Of a stretch of DNA of 64,000 nt, positions 9,535 to 19,023 are shown piece by piece. Source of the stretch: Rhizoclosmatium globosum (Eukaryota; Chytridiomycota; Chytridiomycetes; Chytridiales; Chytriomycetaceae); the NCBI GenBank assembly GCA_002104985.1, contig MCGO01000043.1, positions 248,001 to 312,000 on the forward strand. Reading direction: 5' to 3'. The notes under the pieces are model-generated. The model was not told where the DNA came from and searched no databases. It saw only the letters and a program-made list of their open reading frames with translations. Each line of letters opens with the position of its first letter. Position 1 is the stretch's first letter. The position numbers and the translations under genes are program-made.

Positions 9535-10655
9535 ATGAGTTCACCCCAAGAACACCTGAATGCCCATCCTTTCCCAATTATCCAATGTGTTTCCACAAAC
9601 ATCCGGTTAAAGTCCTGCGAAGAATGTCGAAAGAACAATAAGGGATGCGACCGTATACCTGTTGAAGATGGTGGATGTACTCGATGTGCCCAGCGTGGTA
9701 ATGCATGTGTATACTCTAAGTTGTCGTAAGTAGTGCGACAGCTTTGCTTTAATCAATCCATGATTCACTAAACCACTCCTTCTTCAACAGGTTTCGCAGC
9801 AAGGAATTCAGGAAGCTCAAGGCCGAACAGTCCTCAATGAGCACATCTTTGCCAACCAGACGACGATCGACAAAGGCGAAAGCGACACCCACAACTCCGA
9901 CCATTTCATCACCGCTACAACGTCGTCATAGTGAGGAACCTCGATCCACAACTTCGCTTCTCTCGCCAGTTCAAGCCCCCCAGCACCACTTAAGTGTGGC
10001 CGCCATGCTCCAACACGGAAATGCCTTTTGGCTGAGTCCAACTCTTTTGGCATCACCTATCTCAGCCCCTCAAAATCTTCCACCATTGCAACTACCAGCA
10101 CAACAACAACAACATCAACAACAACCAACCCCGTTGGAGAACATTGAACTTATTCAGAGCTTCCAGTTCCCCGAGTCAGAACTCCCTCCAACCCAGCCGT
10201 TCCCCTTATACACATACACGCACCTTCAACAACGTTCAACCAACACGCCAACATGGGGTTCCATTTACTCCAACAACTCTGATTCTTGTGATACCACCAC
10301 ATTCGACTCGGAGGAGTTGTTTGCCATTCAACCAAATCCAAGTTTCGGCACATCACCACCACAGCAGCTGGATAGCTTATTGGCAAACAGCCTTGCAATC
10401 AGAAATTCACGTCCAACGTCTCACCGGTCGTCGCCATATCTAGTGCCCAAAAATTTGTCGCCGGTTCTGCCACCGTCGAATTTGGATGCACTCTTGTTTG
10501 GTCCTACGGAAACGGCTGTTCCGTCTGGAAGCTCGTCGGCACCTATTGGTTTTTCATTCACTGCATCGCAATTGCATGGTCAATCCTCTGAAGACATTCT
10601 CTCAGCAGGGTCGTCGTTCTCGACTGATTTGTTTGGATTTCTGGATCAACAGTAA
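9535..10655 (+). CDS. Zn2Cys6 (GAL4-type) transcription factor
   Basis: Model: exons 9535-9725 and 9791-10655, 351 residues. The 65-nt intron begins GTAAGT. Near residue 27 is the binuclear zinc cluster CEEC-x6-C-x9-C-x2-C-x6-C (CEECRKNNKGCDRIP...CTRCAQRGNAC), the fungal-specific DNA-binding fold. The intron lies right after the cluster; exon 2 resumes with a basic linker (FRSKEFRKLKAEQ). The rest is Gln/Ser/Pro/Thr-rich (QQQQHQQQP near residue 160), typical of an activation region, with no fungal_trans middle-homology domain visible. It is short for the family. The start at 9535 follows stop codons and opens MSSPQEHLN. An upstream in-frame ATG at 9469 exists. The gene sits behind an unusually repetitive upstream region. 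Confidence 0.87.
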
Positions 10656-10872
10656 CTTGTTGTGCACATACCTTTTTTTAGATAGTTTATAGTACAATTT
10701 GGCCAATAAACCCCTAGATTTGCATCACTCTTGTTTTCAACGTCCTCGACTGTCTGCCTCCAAATCGCGACAGCCTGGTGCACAATTCATAAATAATCGT
10801 TTCTAACCACAATATTCGAAGTAGTCCAGCTTTGTCAGTCCAAGTTCAGAACTGTAGAATTCTAAACTCAGA

Positions 10873-11491
10873 TCAACAATCGGTTGAGACAAGAGAGGGC
10901 AGCGTGGCTGATCCAGAGTTGGTCTGAGAAACATAACTTGCAAGGGCGTTGGATAGGTGGCAGGCGTGACTGCGTTGCAGGTCGTCAATGGTGGCTTTGT
11001 AGTGAGCTTCCATGAGGTTAAGTGTAACTTGATGGGACACAGTCAGTGCATTTAAAACATCAAGATGGAAGTCTTCTGACTCAGTTTGAGCTCGTTGGAA
11101 TTCAGCATGAGCATCACGCAAAAGCTTGGAAGCTGTTTTTGATTGAATTTGATCAGTAATACGTTCGATTAAAGTGCAAATAGAAGACAGGAAACTCACC
11201 AATGGCGATAACAAACAAGTTGAAGACACCCAGGACAACAGAAATTGAAATGTAATGGCTTGGCTGAAGGCCTGAGAAAGTATATGTTAGTATCAAGTGA
11301 ACTCATCATCCAAAAAACAAACTTACCAACAAAACAAAGATAAGTCCAAAGTTTGAGACTGAATGGAGTGAATGGTAACCGAGAGTAACACGGAAGTATA
11401 CAAGGCAGGAGTGCTCACTTTTAATAGCGACGTTTGATTTTGACTTCTGCCTTCTTTGAACGTTCCACCCCAATGTTTACTTTGGGATCAT
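10873..11491 (-). CDS. Small membrane protein with coiled-coil tail, unknown
   Basis: Model (minus strand): 11481-11491, 11327-11358, 11200-11271 and 10873-11132, 124 residues. The frame closes across all four exons. The N-terminal 40 residues are strongly hydrophobic (LWTYLCFVGLQPSHYISIS then VVLGVFNLFVIAI), enough for one or two membrane segments. The remainder is an amphipathic helix-rich region (ASKLLRDAHAEFQRAQTESEDFHLD...) likely to form a coiled coil. The third intron, with TACTAAC and TTTCTCAG, is very clear. The first exon (ATG plus 8 nt) is the least certain; a competing open frame of 33 codons overlaps it at about 11424-11530. No family recognised. Confidence 0.45.
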
Positions 11492-11563
11492 AGATGCTTC
11501 TAATCCAAGGGGTCTTTTGCTGATATCGCCACACCGTTTACACGATCACTGTAAACATATTAC

Positions 11564-12324
11564 TTAATTTATTTTCTTGGATTTCGGAGTCTTAGAACGC
11601 AAGTTGTAATTATGTGTTCCTGTCGCGGTCTTGTCTCCTTCCGTGTCAGGCTTGGGCCGTAGTTCGATAAGTATCTTGAGAAAGTAAGGAACACCGAATT
11701 GAAGAGCAATCCAAAGGTATATAAGACATGCACCGATAACGGGGACAGCTGACTGAGGAATCACTCCGAAATATGTACTTTCCAGGACTTTGGATTTTGA
11801 ATAAGTTATGGCGAACCGTCCGAAATTCAAACAAACTCAACTAAGATCATAACGATGCTGATAATAGACTAACGGATCTAATCCAGGTTTCAGAACTCCA
11901 GCAGATTTGACCAGGACACGGATCCATCCTCCTTCTGCATTTGTTTCGAACGTGTAATTTCCAGGAGTCTTTTGATTGATTTAAAGTCAGACACGGCATT
12001 GATTGGAATTTGGAATTGGTTGGTATTCACCGTTGCAGGCCAACACACTCGTACTTCATATTGTGTTTTTGGTTCGAGTCCTCGAACACATACTGTGGAG
12101 TTAAATCCAGACAGAGCAGTTAATGCGTACGGCGGAGACAAGCAACTGCAGGATTGATAGTGTCAATATGGATTGTGGGCGTAAGAGCAAGTGAACCTGT
12201 CAGATGGATCCTTTGGAGCAAACCAGGGCACATTCGGATCCAAATCCCCGGTCCGCAGAAACATCTTTTCTGTATTTGCGAGAGTGATCGCGGGCAGGAC
12301 AAGAAGCAGAAGGACGAGGATCAT
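11564..12324 (-). CDS. Type I membrane protein with FN3-like luminal domain
   Basis: Model (minus strand): 12197-12324, 12031-12145, 11874-11968 and 11564-11777, 183 residues. All junctions keep frame. It has a signal peptide (MILVLLLLVLPAITLA), a luminal part containing a beta-rich FN3-like stretch (ALSGFNSTVCVRGLEPKTQ, then YEVRVCWPAT and GNYTFETNAEGGWIRVLV), a membrane segment (AVPVIGACLIYLWIALQFG) and a short basic tail (NLRSKTPKSKK). Topology suggests an ER or surface type I protein. I considered subunits of the GPI-anchor mannosyltransferases (Pga1/PIG-X type) because of size and topology, but see no decisive motif. Its start codon is only 38 bp from that of the divergent gene at 12363. 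Confidence 0.55.
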
Positions 12325-12362
12325 CTCTTCTTCAGTAGAACTATTAATATTTTCACCAACAA

Positions 12363-13283
12363 ATGGTTTGTCCCTCATCGTTGCACACACACACACACAC
12401 ATACACCAACTGAACCTGATTTCGCAGTCGTTCCTCTTTGCGCACTCCCACGCACCCGCCAAAGTGAGTCACACGCACAGTCACGGCAGCGGCAGTGGCG
12501 TGTTCTCGTCGCCGCTCGAAGGCTCAGTCGTTGGCGAGGCGGTCAAGGCCGTGGCGGTTGGTGCTCCGATTGGAGCGTTCTTTGGCGCTGGAAAGGCGTG
12601 GTGGTTCAAGTACCCGCTTGGACAGGGCGTCGGAATCATGGGCGTCAACACGGCTCTTGTTGGTGCGTTTCTCTTTTTCTTCGAAGGAGGACTTAGCGAC
12701 GATTAGGTGGCCTGGCCGGTATTTACATGGCAACAAACACTCTCGTGGCACAGGCGAGACACAAGGACGATGTTTGGAACGCCCCTTACGCCGGTTTTGT
12801 CACTGGTTTGGCTGCTGGTGCTCGCGGTGAGTAACGTTGCTTGAAATGCCATCCTTATGCTAAACTGGCCCTTCTCTCTATACTACTATTTATTCGTCTC
12901 TGATTTTCAACTTGTTTCTCTACTCGTTCGATAACGATACCATCAATCTGCCGTTTCAATCAACCCAACTCAACCATCGACACATTCAATCAATACTATC
13001 TATATTCAATGCCGCACACGAAATCCAATAATTTGCTCGCTCGAATATTTGAATCGTAATAGCTGGATCTCCTCAAAAGATTGTCTTCTTCTCTGTTGCA
13101 TTCTCTGGACTCGCCTTGTGGGGCAAATTCTTCTCTACTGAACTCAAGGAGAACTTCAGTTTCAACAGATATGAAAAGAAGCACAATGCTCCTCCTGTCT
13201 TTGTTGGAAACGAAAGGGATCCTTACAAGGAGAGATGGGCCAAGATTCAGGCCAGGGAAGAGGCTGCTGCTGACGAAGAGTAA
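12363..13283 (+). CDS. Tim17/NDUFA11-like inner-membrane protein (complex I subunit candidate)
   Basis: Model: 12363-12365, 12428-12662, 12707-12826 and 13063-13283. The start codon stands alone in the first exon (ATG followed directly by GTTTGT), which is inferred; the other junctions keep frame well. The product has Gly-rich hydrophobic helices of the Tim17/22/23 superfamily (GAPIGAFFGAGKAWWFKYP, then VNTALVGGLAGIYMATNTLV and YAGFVTGLAAGA) and an unusual charged C-terminal tail (RDPYKERWAKIQAREEAA). Length (about 190 residues) and helix layout fit the complex I subunit NDUFA11 (21.3 kDa in Neurospora) better than TIM23 translocases. A His-rich N-terminus (AHSHAPAKVSHTHSHG) is odd. A (CA)n tract lies inside the first intron; the last intron is 236 nt, long for this genome. 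Confidence 0.62.
12384..12402 (+). repeat. (CA)n microsatellite
   Basis: Nine CA units in the proposed first intron of the NDUFA11-like gene. Confidence 0.9.
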
Positions 13284-13660
13284 ATTACTTGTCCATCAAA
13301 CTCTCTGATTGACATATAATCGCACCTTTGGATACCATGTACTGTCGCTCTCGGAATATACTTGAGACTAAATAAATACCATTTCGTCGTTTTATTATTT
13401 TATGTATGTTTATATGATCTGAGGGTGTGCTGGCTTGTTCATCATACTGACAGCCTCAGAGACTCAGAGTTGAAGGTGTCGTCGATATGTTCTTTGAGCC
13501 TATGTCAAAAGACCTTTCATCCTTCTTTGAAAGTATAATGTATCGAGATGTCAACTGTGAATTATGTCTTCAGAATGTTCTCTGCCCTGGAATAGGTGTA
13601 TTTGTTGTGTTTTGGGTAGGATAAGGATCATTTCCTCCCACCCTTTTCAAACAAACCAAA
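13284..13660. other. Intergenic, uS3 promoter region
   Basis: It contains the 3' end of the preceding gene (aaataaat near 13371) and the upstream region of the uS3 gene. No ORF or RNA gene supported. Confidence 0.4.
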
Positions 13661-14672
13661 ATGTGCGTAGGCCACTCCGAGCTGTTCCCATCCCCATCCA
13701 TCAGAACCATCAGAGACCCTCGTCAGAGCATGCAACACCTCCTTAATTGTCTACAGCCGCTGAATTTTGATCTGATGGAGGTGTGTCGGCCTGTGATGGA
13801 CTAGATTGAGTTGCAGAGCATCTCAGTACCGAGACCCTGCTGGAGTCCTCAGTGCAACACAGGAACCACCAAACTGAGATCTTCAAAGTTGTGTCATTAT
13901 TGTATCGAGAGGAGGACACGCAGCATCAGACAATACTCTCACTCCGAAACGAAACCAAATCAGCTTGCCTAACCCAACACAAAACAGGGCTGCCATCAAC
14001 AAGAAGAGAAAGTTCATCGCCGACGGAGTTTTCTTTGCCGAGCTCAACTCTTTCCTCGGAAAGGAGCTCGCTGAGCAGGGATACTCTGGAGTTGAGGTCC
14101 GTGTGACCCCAACCCGTACCGAGATCATCATCCGTGCTACCAAGACCCAGGATGTCCTCGGAGACAAGGGACGCCGCATCCGTGAGCTCACCTCCGTCGT
14201 CCAGAAGCGTTTCAACTTCCCAGAGAACACTGTCGAGTTGTACGCCGAGAAGGTTGCTTCCCGTGGTCTCTCTGCCATTGCCCAGGCTGAGTCCCTCCGT
14301 TACAAGTTGATTGAGGGTCTTGCTGTCCGTCGTGCTTGTTACGCTGTCATGCGTTTCGCTATGGAGTCTGGTGCTAAGGGTGTTGAGGTTGTTGTCTCTG
14401 GAAAGCTCCGTGGTGCCCGTGCCAAGGCTATGAAGTTCGTTGACGGTTTCATGGTTCACTCTGGTCAGCCATCTATCGACTTCATCGACTACGCTACCCG
14501 TAACGTCTTGATGAAGCAGGGTATGATTGGTATCAAGGTCAAGATCATGTTGCCAGCTGAGAACGGAAAGCGTGGAAAGATGCCTCTCCCAGACGCTGTT
14601 ACCATCCTTGAGCCAAAGGAGGAGTCTGCCCCAGCTGCTTTCCCAGTTGCTGTCCCAGTCGCCACTTTGTAA
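13661..14672 (+). CDS. RPS3: 40S ribosomal protein uS3 (RPS3)
   Basis: Model: AT at 13661-13662, then a 325-nt intron (GTGCGT...ACAG) and exon 13988-14672, 228 residues. The start codon itself is split: AT from exon 1 and G from exon 2, giving the expected family N-terminus [20 protein letters not shown]. The KH domain follows ([17 protein letters not shown], residues about 60-80) and the C-terminal uS3 domain ([19 protein letters not shown]). The family role is at the mRNA entry channel of the small subunit and in ribosome quality control. The Ala/Pro-rich tail ([17 protein letters not shown]) is variable in eukaryotes. Codon use is markedly more biased (TCC, CGT, GTC) than in neighbours, as expected of a highly expressed gene. 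A polyadenylation signal (aataaa) lies near 14732. Confidence 0.95.
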
Positions 14673-14813
14673 GAAAGCCATTTATGATTTGATTATTACG
14701 GCAGTTCATATTTGTCAATTCACATTTCATAAATAAAGCGTTTGTGCTGAAATTAATTATTAATTTGTTAATTAGTTTTGAATTTGGCGCATGGGCGGCA
14801 TGTCACCAATTCA

Positions 14814-16885
14814 ATGTCCGCACTGCCACTTCTGCAAAAAATGGCTTCTTCGAACCAGCCACTTTCACTTGCCAGGCCGAGAGTCCGTCCGCCTCTCACG
14901 CACAATGGCGATCAACAACCTCCGAGCCCCTTGACGCCATTCCCCTCCTCCCGAACATACAGTCTCAACTGGCAAGATCCTCGACCTAGATCTACTCGCA
15001 AACCAGACACCCCCACCCCAGACTTTGATCTCTGGAGCAAATACGCCTCCAACCTCGCATCCACAGGGAAACTAACCCAAGCTGAAGAGACGTACCTCTC
15101 CTGCATAAAACAAATGCGATCCTGCCTTGGCCCAGACCACGAACACACCCTCTTAGTCATGCGAACTCTTGCAGACGTATACACCAGAATGCGCAAGTAC
15201 GAAAGCGCGGAACAACTGTATTCTGAATGCGCGGAGAGAGGGAGACGGTCTCTTGGACGAGAACACCCTGCGACGCTTGAAGCGCTTGCGGGTGTTGCAG
15301 AAGTGTATGTTGCGACGCGGAGATATGAAAAGGCGGAATCGGTGTGGATGCATTTGATTCCGTCCATGAAGAAGGTGTTTGGGGAATCCGCGGAAAAGAC
15401 GTTGGTTCAAATGAGAAGACTGGAAACGTGTCGTGATGCTGCAAAGGCTATTGATGGATTGACTGAGTCAGGTAAATTTCATTGCTTGGGTTTGTGGTAT
15501 CACAATTGATTTCTAAGATTGGGTGGGTGTATTTTGCAGAAGTACGTGCACAACAATCTTGGATGGAGGACACAATCGATTCTTTCAACGATGTTCGTCT
15601 TAGTGCTATTGTTATCGTAGTGGATCCACCGCAAGAGCCGGAGCCAGAACCAGAACCAGCCTCCAACACCCCACGACCCGATTTTGACGAATGGAAGTAC
15701 GAAGCCACAAGCTTATTCAATGATGGACAGCATTTACTCGCTGAAAAGAGTTTCTTGTCTCTGATTGACCACATGAAGCTATATTTTGGTGCCAATCACG
15801 AACGTGTTTTGAATGCATCCCGCACTTTGGCTGAAATGTACGTCAAAACAAAGAATTGGGAAAGAGCGGAGGAAGTATACTCGGAATGCGCGGAGGTTTC
15901 GCGTCATAAACTGGGAAGAGAGCATCCTACTACCCTTGACGCTCTGGCTGGACTTGCTCAAGTCTACATCTCGTCTGAGAGATACGAGAATGCAGTTACA
16001 GTTTTCCAATACCTGATTCCTTTCATGGCTACAACGTTTGGAGAAGTGTCTCCTCAAACACAAGCTCAAGTTGAAAAGTATTATCAAGCAATGTCCGCAA
16101 TTAGGGAGCTTGCTGTTGAGAATAATGTTCCTAGTCAACGTAAGAAATGATATTTGTTTCGAGCATGGTTTTAATGTCATATTGCAGAGGTTAATGAATC
16201 GCACCTACTCAAAGGAGAAACATTCAAGTCATACAGAGGAAGCATCATTCGTCTCGACACAGCGGTCAGCTCCACAACAACAACTGTATCGGAATCAGAA
16301 TCAGAAGTACCACCACCTCCAGACTTCCAAGTCTGGAATCAATATTCAATGGGCCTGATGAAAAATGGAGATTTCACAAGGGCAGAAGATAGCTTCTTCG
16401 CCTGCCTAACCGAAATGAAGGTATATTTGGGACCTGACAATGAAGATACGTTAAGCGTGAGTCGCAACTTGGCGGGTCTTTATGTTCAAGCCAAGAACTG
16501 GGAGAAGGCGGAGGCATTGTATTCCGATTGTTTGGAGCGATCTCGCAGGACTCGAGGCAATGAGAATCCAGGGGCGCTTGATGCTCAAGCTGGAATTGCT
16601 GAGGTGTATGTGGCGACGAATCGATTGGAAAAGGCTGTGGCTGTATGGCAACATCTGATTCCCTCAATGGCCAGAGTATTTGGTGCAGCATCAGACAAAA
16701 CCCTCACTCAAATGAAAGGTTTAGCACGTGTATATGTGGCTTTAAATCAAGTTGCTGAAGCGGATGATGTGTATTCCGAGTTGTTGGAAGTGATGCGGAC
16801 GGCGGATCAGAAGGGAGAGGAATTCTTTACAATCTTGAAGGAACTGGCAGAAGTTCGAATCAAAAATGGACAGTATGAACCATAG
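14814..16885 (+). CDS. Kinesin-light-chain-like TPR protein, three exon-sized modules
   Basis: Model: exons 14814-15471, 15540-16139 and 16188-16885, 651 residues (a start at 14841 is equally good). Each exon encodes one copy of the same unit: a Pro-rich linker ending in PDF-x2-W, then TPR helices of the kinesin light chain type. The shared signature is AEETYLSCIKQM, LGPDHEHTL, LADVYTRMRKYESAEQLYSECAE, then LGREHPATLEALAGVAEVYVATRRYEKA. The second and third copies keep AEMYVKTKNWERAEEVY and AGLYVQAKNWEKAEALY. TPRs bind peptides and partner proteins. No kinesin heavy-chain-binding coiled coil or other domain is visible, so the partner is unknown. Both introns are phase 1 and lie between modules, pointing to growth by exon duplication. 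Confidence 0.82.
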
Positions 16886-16930
16886 AAAAGATGTAAATAG
16901 AGACTCTGTTGAGGATAAGATTTACAAAAG

Positions 16931-17932
16931 ATGAACCAAACCGACAACTTCACTCTTCCCTGGCAGGCCACCTACGCCATGGTATACAACCCGATAAATA
17001 ACATTGAGTGCTGGGTCATCCAAGCTGTATCAATTGTACAGCTCGTCCTACTTTCCAAACTGATCCATGACGAACGGCCTGAACCAACTTGGGACGCGCT
17101 GCGGAAAGTTGTCACCACCCCTTTCAATCTAATGCTAGTTATTATGATTCTAGTCGTAGCTGCGGATTACCTACCCACCCAACAATCCTCACTCATTTAC
17201 AATGTGTTTGGGAATATTCTCTTTTACACATTCCAAGTTATGTGTCTATGGTACACTTGGCTACGCGGAGTTCCTGTCGTTCGTATTATGATCCCAAAAG
17301 CAAAATTCGTCGTGATTGTGGGTCTTGTTGCGTATATGTTTGTTATCAGCATTACTTGTGTGTTCATCGGAATCACAAATTACACAACGGATCTCACGCT
17401 CCTGAATGCCCTGAACTCTTCGTTTGTTTGGCTGAATGGAATTTCGGGCTCAATAGCTCTATTACTCGATATGTTTGTTATCACCGTCTATAGCCTTTAT
17501 TTGCGGTCCATTCGCAAAAATGGATTTGATATTGATACGAGTCGTGAAAGACTATTGTGTAGATATGGAATCGCTGGTGCGCTTTGGGTATTCATTCTCG
17601 AAAGTAGTACTGTGGCGGGAGTCTACTTGAGCTTCTATGAGGAGCCCCCCTTGAGCGTTGGAGCGTGGGTGCTGATATGGAGTTTGCAAACTCTTTCACC
17701 AAGCTTCTATTTATTTGTACAACTGTCCCTAAAAAGAGCGCTGCTTTTGAATAAGGGACGGAGTTGGGAGGACAAAATGGCTTCTTCACGAAACAATTCA
17801 ATTCAACAACAACCATTATTCTATAGTTCATTTAGAACTTCAAATGTGATGCAACATAGTAGTATTAGAAACGATTCTTTAGCGATACAAAGTATTCGAC
17901 GGAGTTCTCACATTCCTTGTGAAAAAGAATAA
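16931..17932 (+). CDS. Seven-helix receptor-like membrane protein
   Basis: A single-exon frame of 333 residues, beginning 45 bases after the TPR gene on the same strand. Hydrophobic segments lie near residues 25-45, 65-85, 92-112, 122-145, 160-190, 217-237 and 247-270, separated by short charged loops. The N-terminus carries potential N-glycosylation sites (NQTDN, NFT), and the C-terminus is a Ser/Arg/Gln-rich cytoplasmic tail of about 60 residues (SRNNSIQQQPL). That is the topology of a G-protein-coupled receptor. I see no class-defining motif, so the ligand and class are unknown. Chytrids have large sets of poorly classified seven-helix receptors, and this could be one used by zoospores. 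Confidence 0.6.
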   Translation: MNQTDNFTLPWQATYAMVYNPINNIECWVIQAVSIVQLVLLSKLIHDERPEPTWDALRKVVTTPFNLMLVIMILVVAADYLPTQQSSLIYNVFGNILFYTFQVMCLWYTWLRGVPVVRIMIPKAKFVVIVGLVAYMFVISITCVFIGITNYTTDLTLLNALNSSFVWLNGISGSIALLLDMFVITVYSLYLRSIRKNGFDIDTSRERLLCRYGIAGALWVFILESSTVAGVYLSFYEEPPLSVGAWVLIWSLQTLSPSFYLFVQLSLKRALLLNKGRSWEDKMASSRNNSIQQQPLFYSSFRTSNVMQHSSIRNDSLAIQSIRRSSHIPCEKE

Positions 17933-17940
17933 AGTCCAGC

Positions 17941-19023
17941 TCAAGTGAAATAGCTCAGATTCTCCGACCACCATTTGACAACTTTAGGTTCTAATTCAAA
18001 AGACTTGATTGGCTCGAAGCATGATTTGAACAACCATGAGCGTTTTTTCCACCATTCCAAAACAGCCAAATGCTCATTGATGCTTGCAAGAATCAGCGCC
18101 TGCATGCTAAATTTCAGTTCTAACCCGCTATCGATCCACCAATCCAAGACGTGAAGGTGTCCATTCTGTGACGCCCAATTCATTGAGGACGTAGAGTATT
18201 CCAGAGCAAAACCACTTTGCTTCCACCACTCCAAAACCTGAACGAACCCAATTTCACTTGCTCCGTCTATTGCGTTTACTGTACATTTCACTTCAAATCC
18301 AGAGTCTTTCCACCACTCCAAAACCTCAACTTTTCCATTCCTGCTCGCAACTTGAACTGCTTTCGAAGAATAAGGCAATTTCGCATGATATTTGAGTTTC
18401 CAAAAGTTTAGAGTCTCGGCATTTGGTGCAAAGTCCACTGCATAGCTAGAGATTGTGTGTCGAGTATGAGGCTGTTCGAGCCACCACGTCAAAAGCTCAA
18501 TATTCCCATTTCTTGAGATCCAGCCAAGACATTTGGACGTGTATAGGAGATGTAGATTCGACTGGAGAACCCACCATTTTATAGTGTTGCTGTGATTGTA
18601 CTTCGCGGCCCAGTCCATGGCATCCTCAGTATATATAAGCTTATACTGATTTCGATTATTAAGCCACCAGCTTAGAACTGCGACGTGTCCGTTTCGAGAA
18701 GCCCAGTTCATGGCATCTTTGCTATATATCAACGGGTCTCCAAGATCCGCCCACCATTGCAGAACAGCCACATGACCAAATCTACTAGCTTCATCGATGG
18801 CCATGGTAGGAAATCCAAGGGGCAACGAGTTGTGCTTGAGGTAGTTAAAGAGGTCAACTTGGCCTTTGCGAGACGCAGCATCGGCTGTGGCATGCTCGAG
18901 AAGAGGAACCGTCTGTCTTTGAACTACAAGAAATCTGAAACCCGTGGCAAGTTGGAAGCGCTGCAAAGGTGGCAGCCAGTGTAGAATCAGTTCAACCAAT
19001 TCGTTTGGAAGTACTTGGGTCAT
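17941..19023 (-). CDS. WW-type ankyrin-like repeat protein, copy A
   Basis: A single-exon frame of 360 residues. It starts MTQVLPNELVELILHWLPPL, an F-box-like helix pair, followed by about nine repeats of roughly 32 residues with the core A-x2-SRNGHVAVLSWWL and the spacer LIYSKDAMNWA. The repeats follow the ankyrin helix-loop-helix pattern but have a Trp-Trp pair where canonical ankyrin has LL. Such F-box plus WW-ankyrin proteins are abundant in chytrid and some amoebal genomes. An F-box would suggest SCF-type ubiquitin ligase adaptors, but that is inference from a weak N-terminal match. It overlaps the 3' flank of the convergent receptor gene (9 bases apart). A paralogue lies at 20724. Confidence 0.75.
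   Translation of the reverse strand: MTQVLPNELVELILHWLPPLQRFQLATGFRFLVVQRQTVPLLEHATADAASRKGQVDLFNYLKHNSLPLGFPTMAIDEASRFGHVAVLQWWADLGDPLIYSKDAMNWASRNGHVAVLSWWLNNRNQYKLIYTEDAMDWAAKYNHSNTIKWWVLQSNLHLLYTSKCLGWISRNGNIELLTWWLEQPHTRHTISSYAVDFAPNAETLNFWKLKYHAKLPYSSKAVQVASRNGKVEVLEWWKDSGFEVKCTVNAIDGASEIGFVQVLEWWKQSGFALEYSTSSMNWASQNGHLHVLDWWIDSGLELKFSMQALILASINEHLAVLEWWKKRSWLFKSCFEPIKSFELEPKVVKWWSENLSYFT

Noticed and set aside
11424..11533. Minus-strand frame VWRYQQKTPWIRS...IKRRY
   Set aside because: It is open for 36 codons and looks protein-like, but no splice site joins it in frame to either neighbour and it has no start; kept only as a caution for the gene at 10873.
12366..12427. (CA)n tract as coding sequence (His-Thr repeats)
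   Set aside because: Reading through it gives a frame without a plausible start, whereas splicing it out gives ATG followed by the conserved part.
13663..13987. Possible C/D-box snoRNA in the uS3 intron (GTGATGGA and CTGA boxes)
   Set aside because: uS3 introns host snoRNAs in animals and the intron is long, but the boxes lack a closing stem and I find no guide match to rRNA, so it is not supported.
13926..14681. A 251-codon minus-strand frame over uS3
   Set aside because: Antisense shadow of a highly codon-biased gene; Leu/Ser-rich composition without motif.
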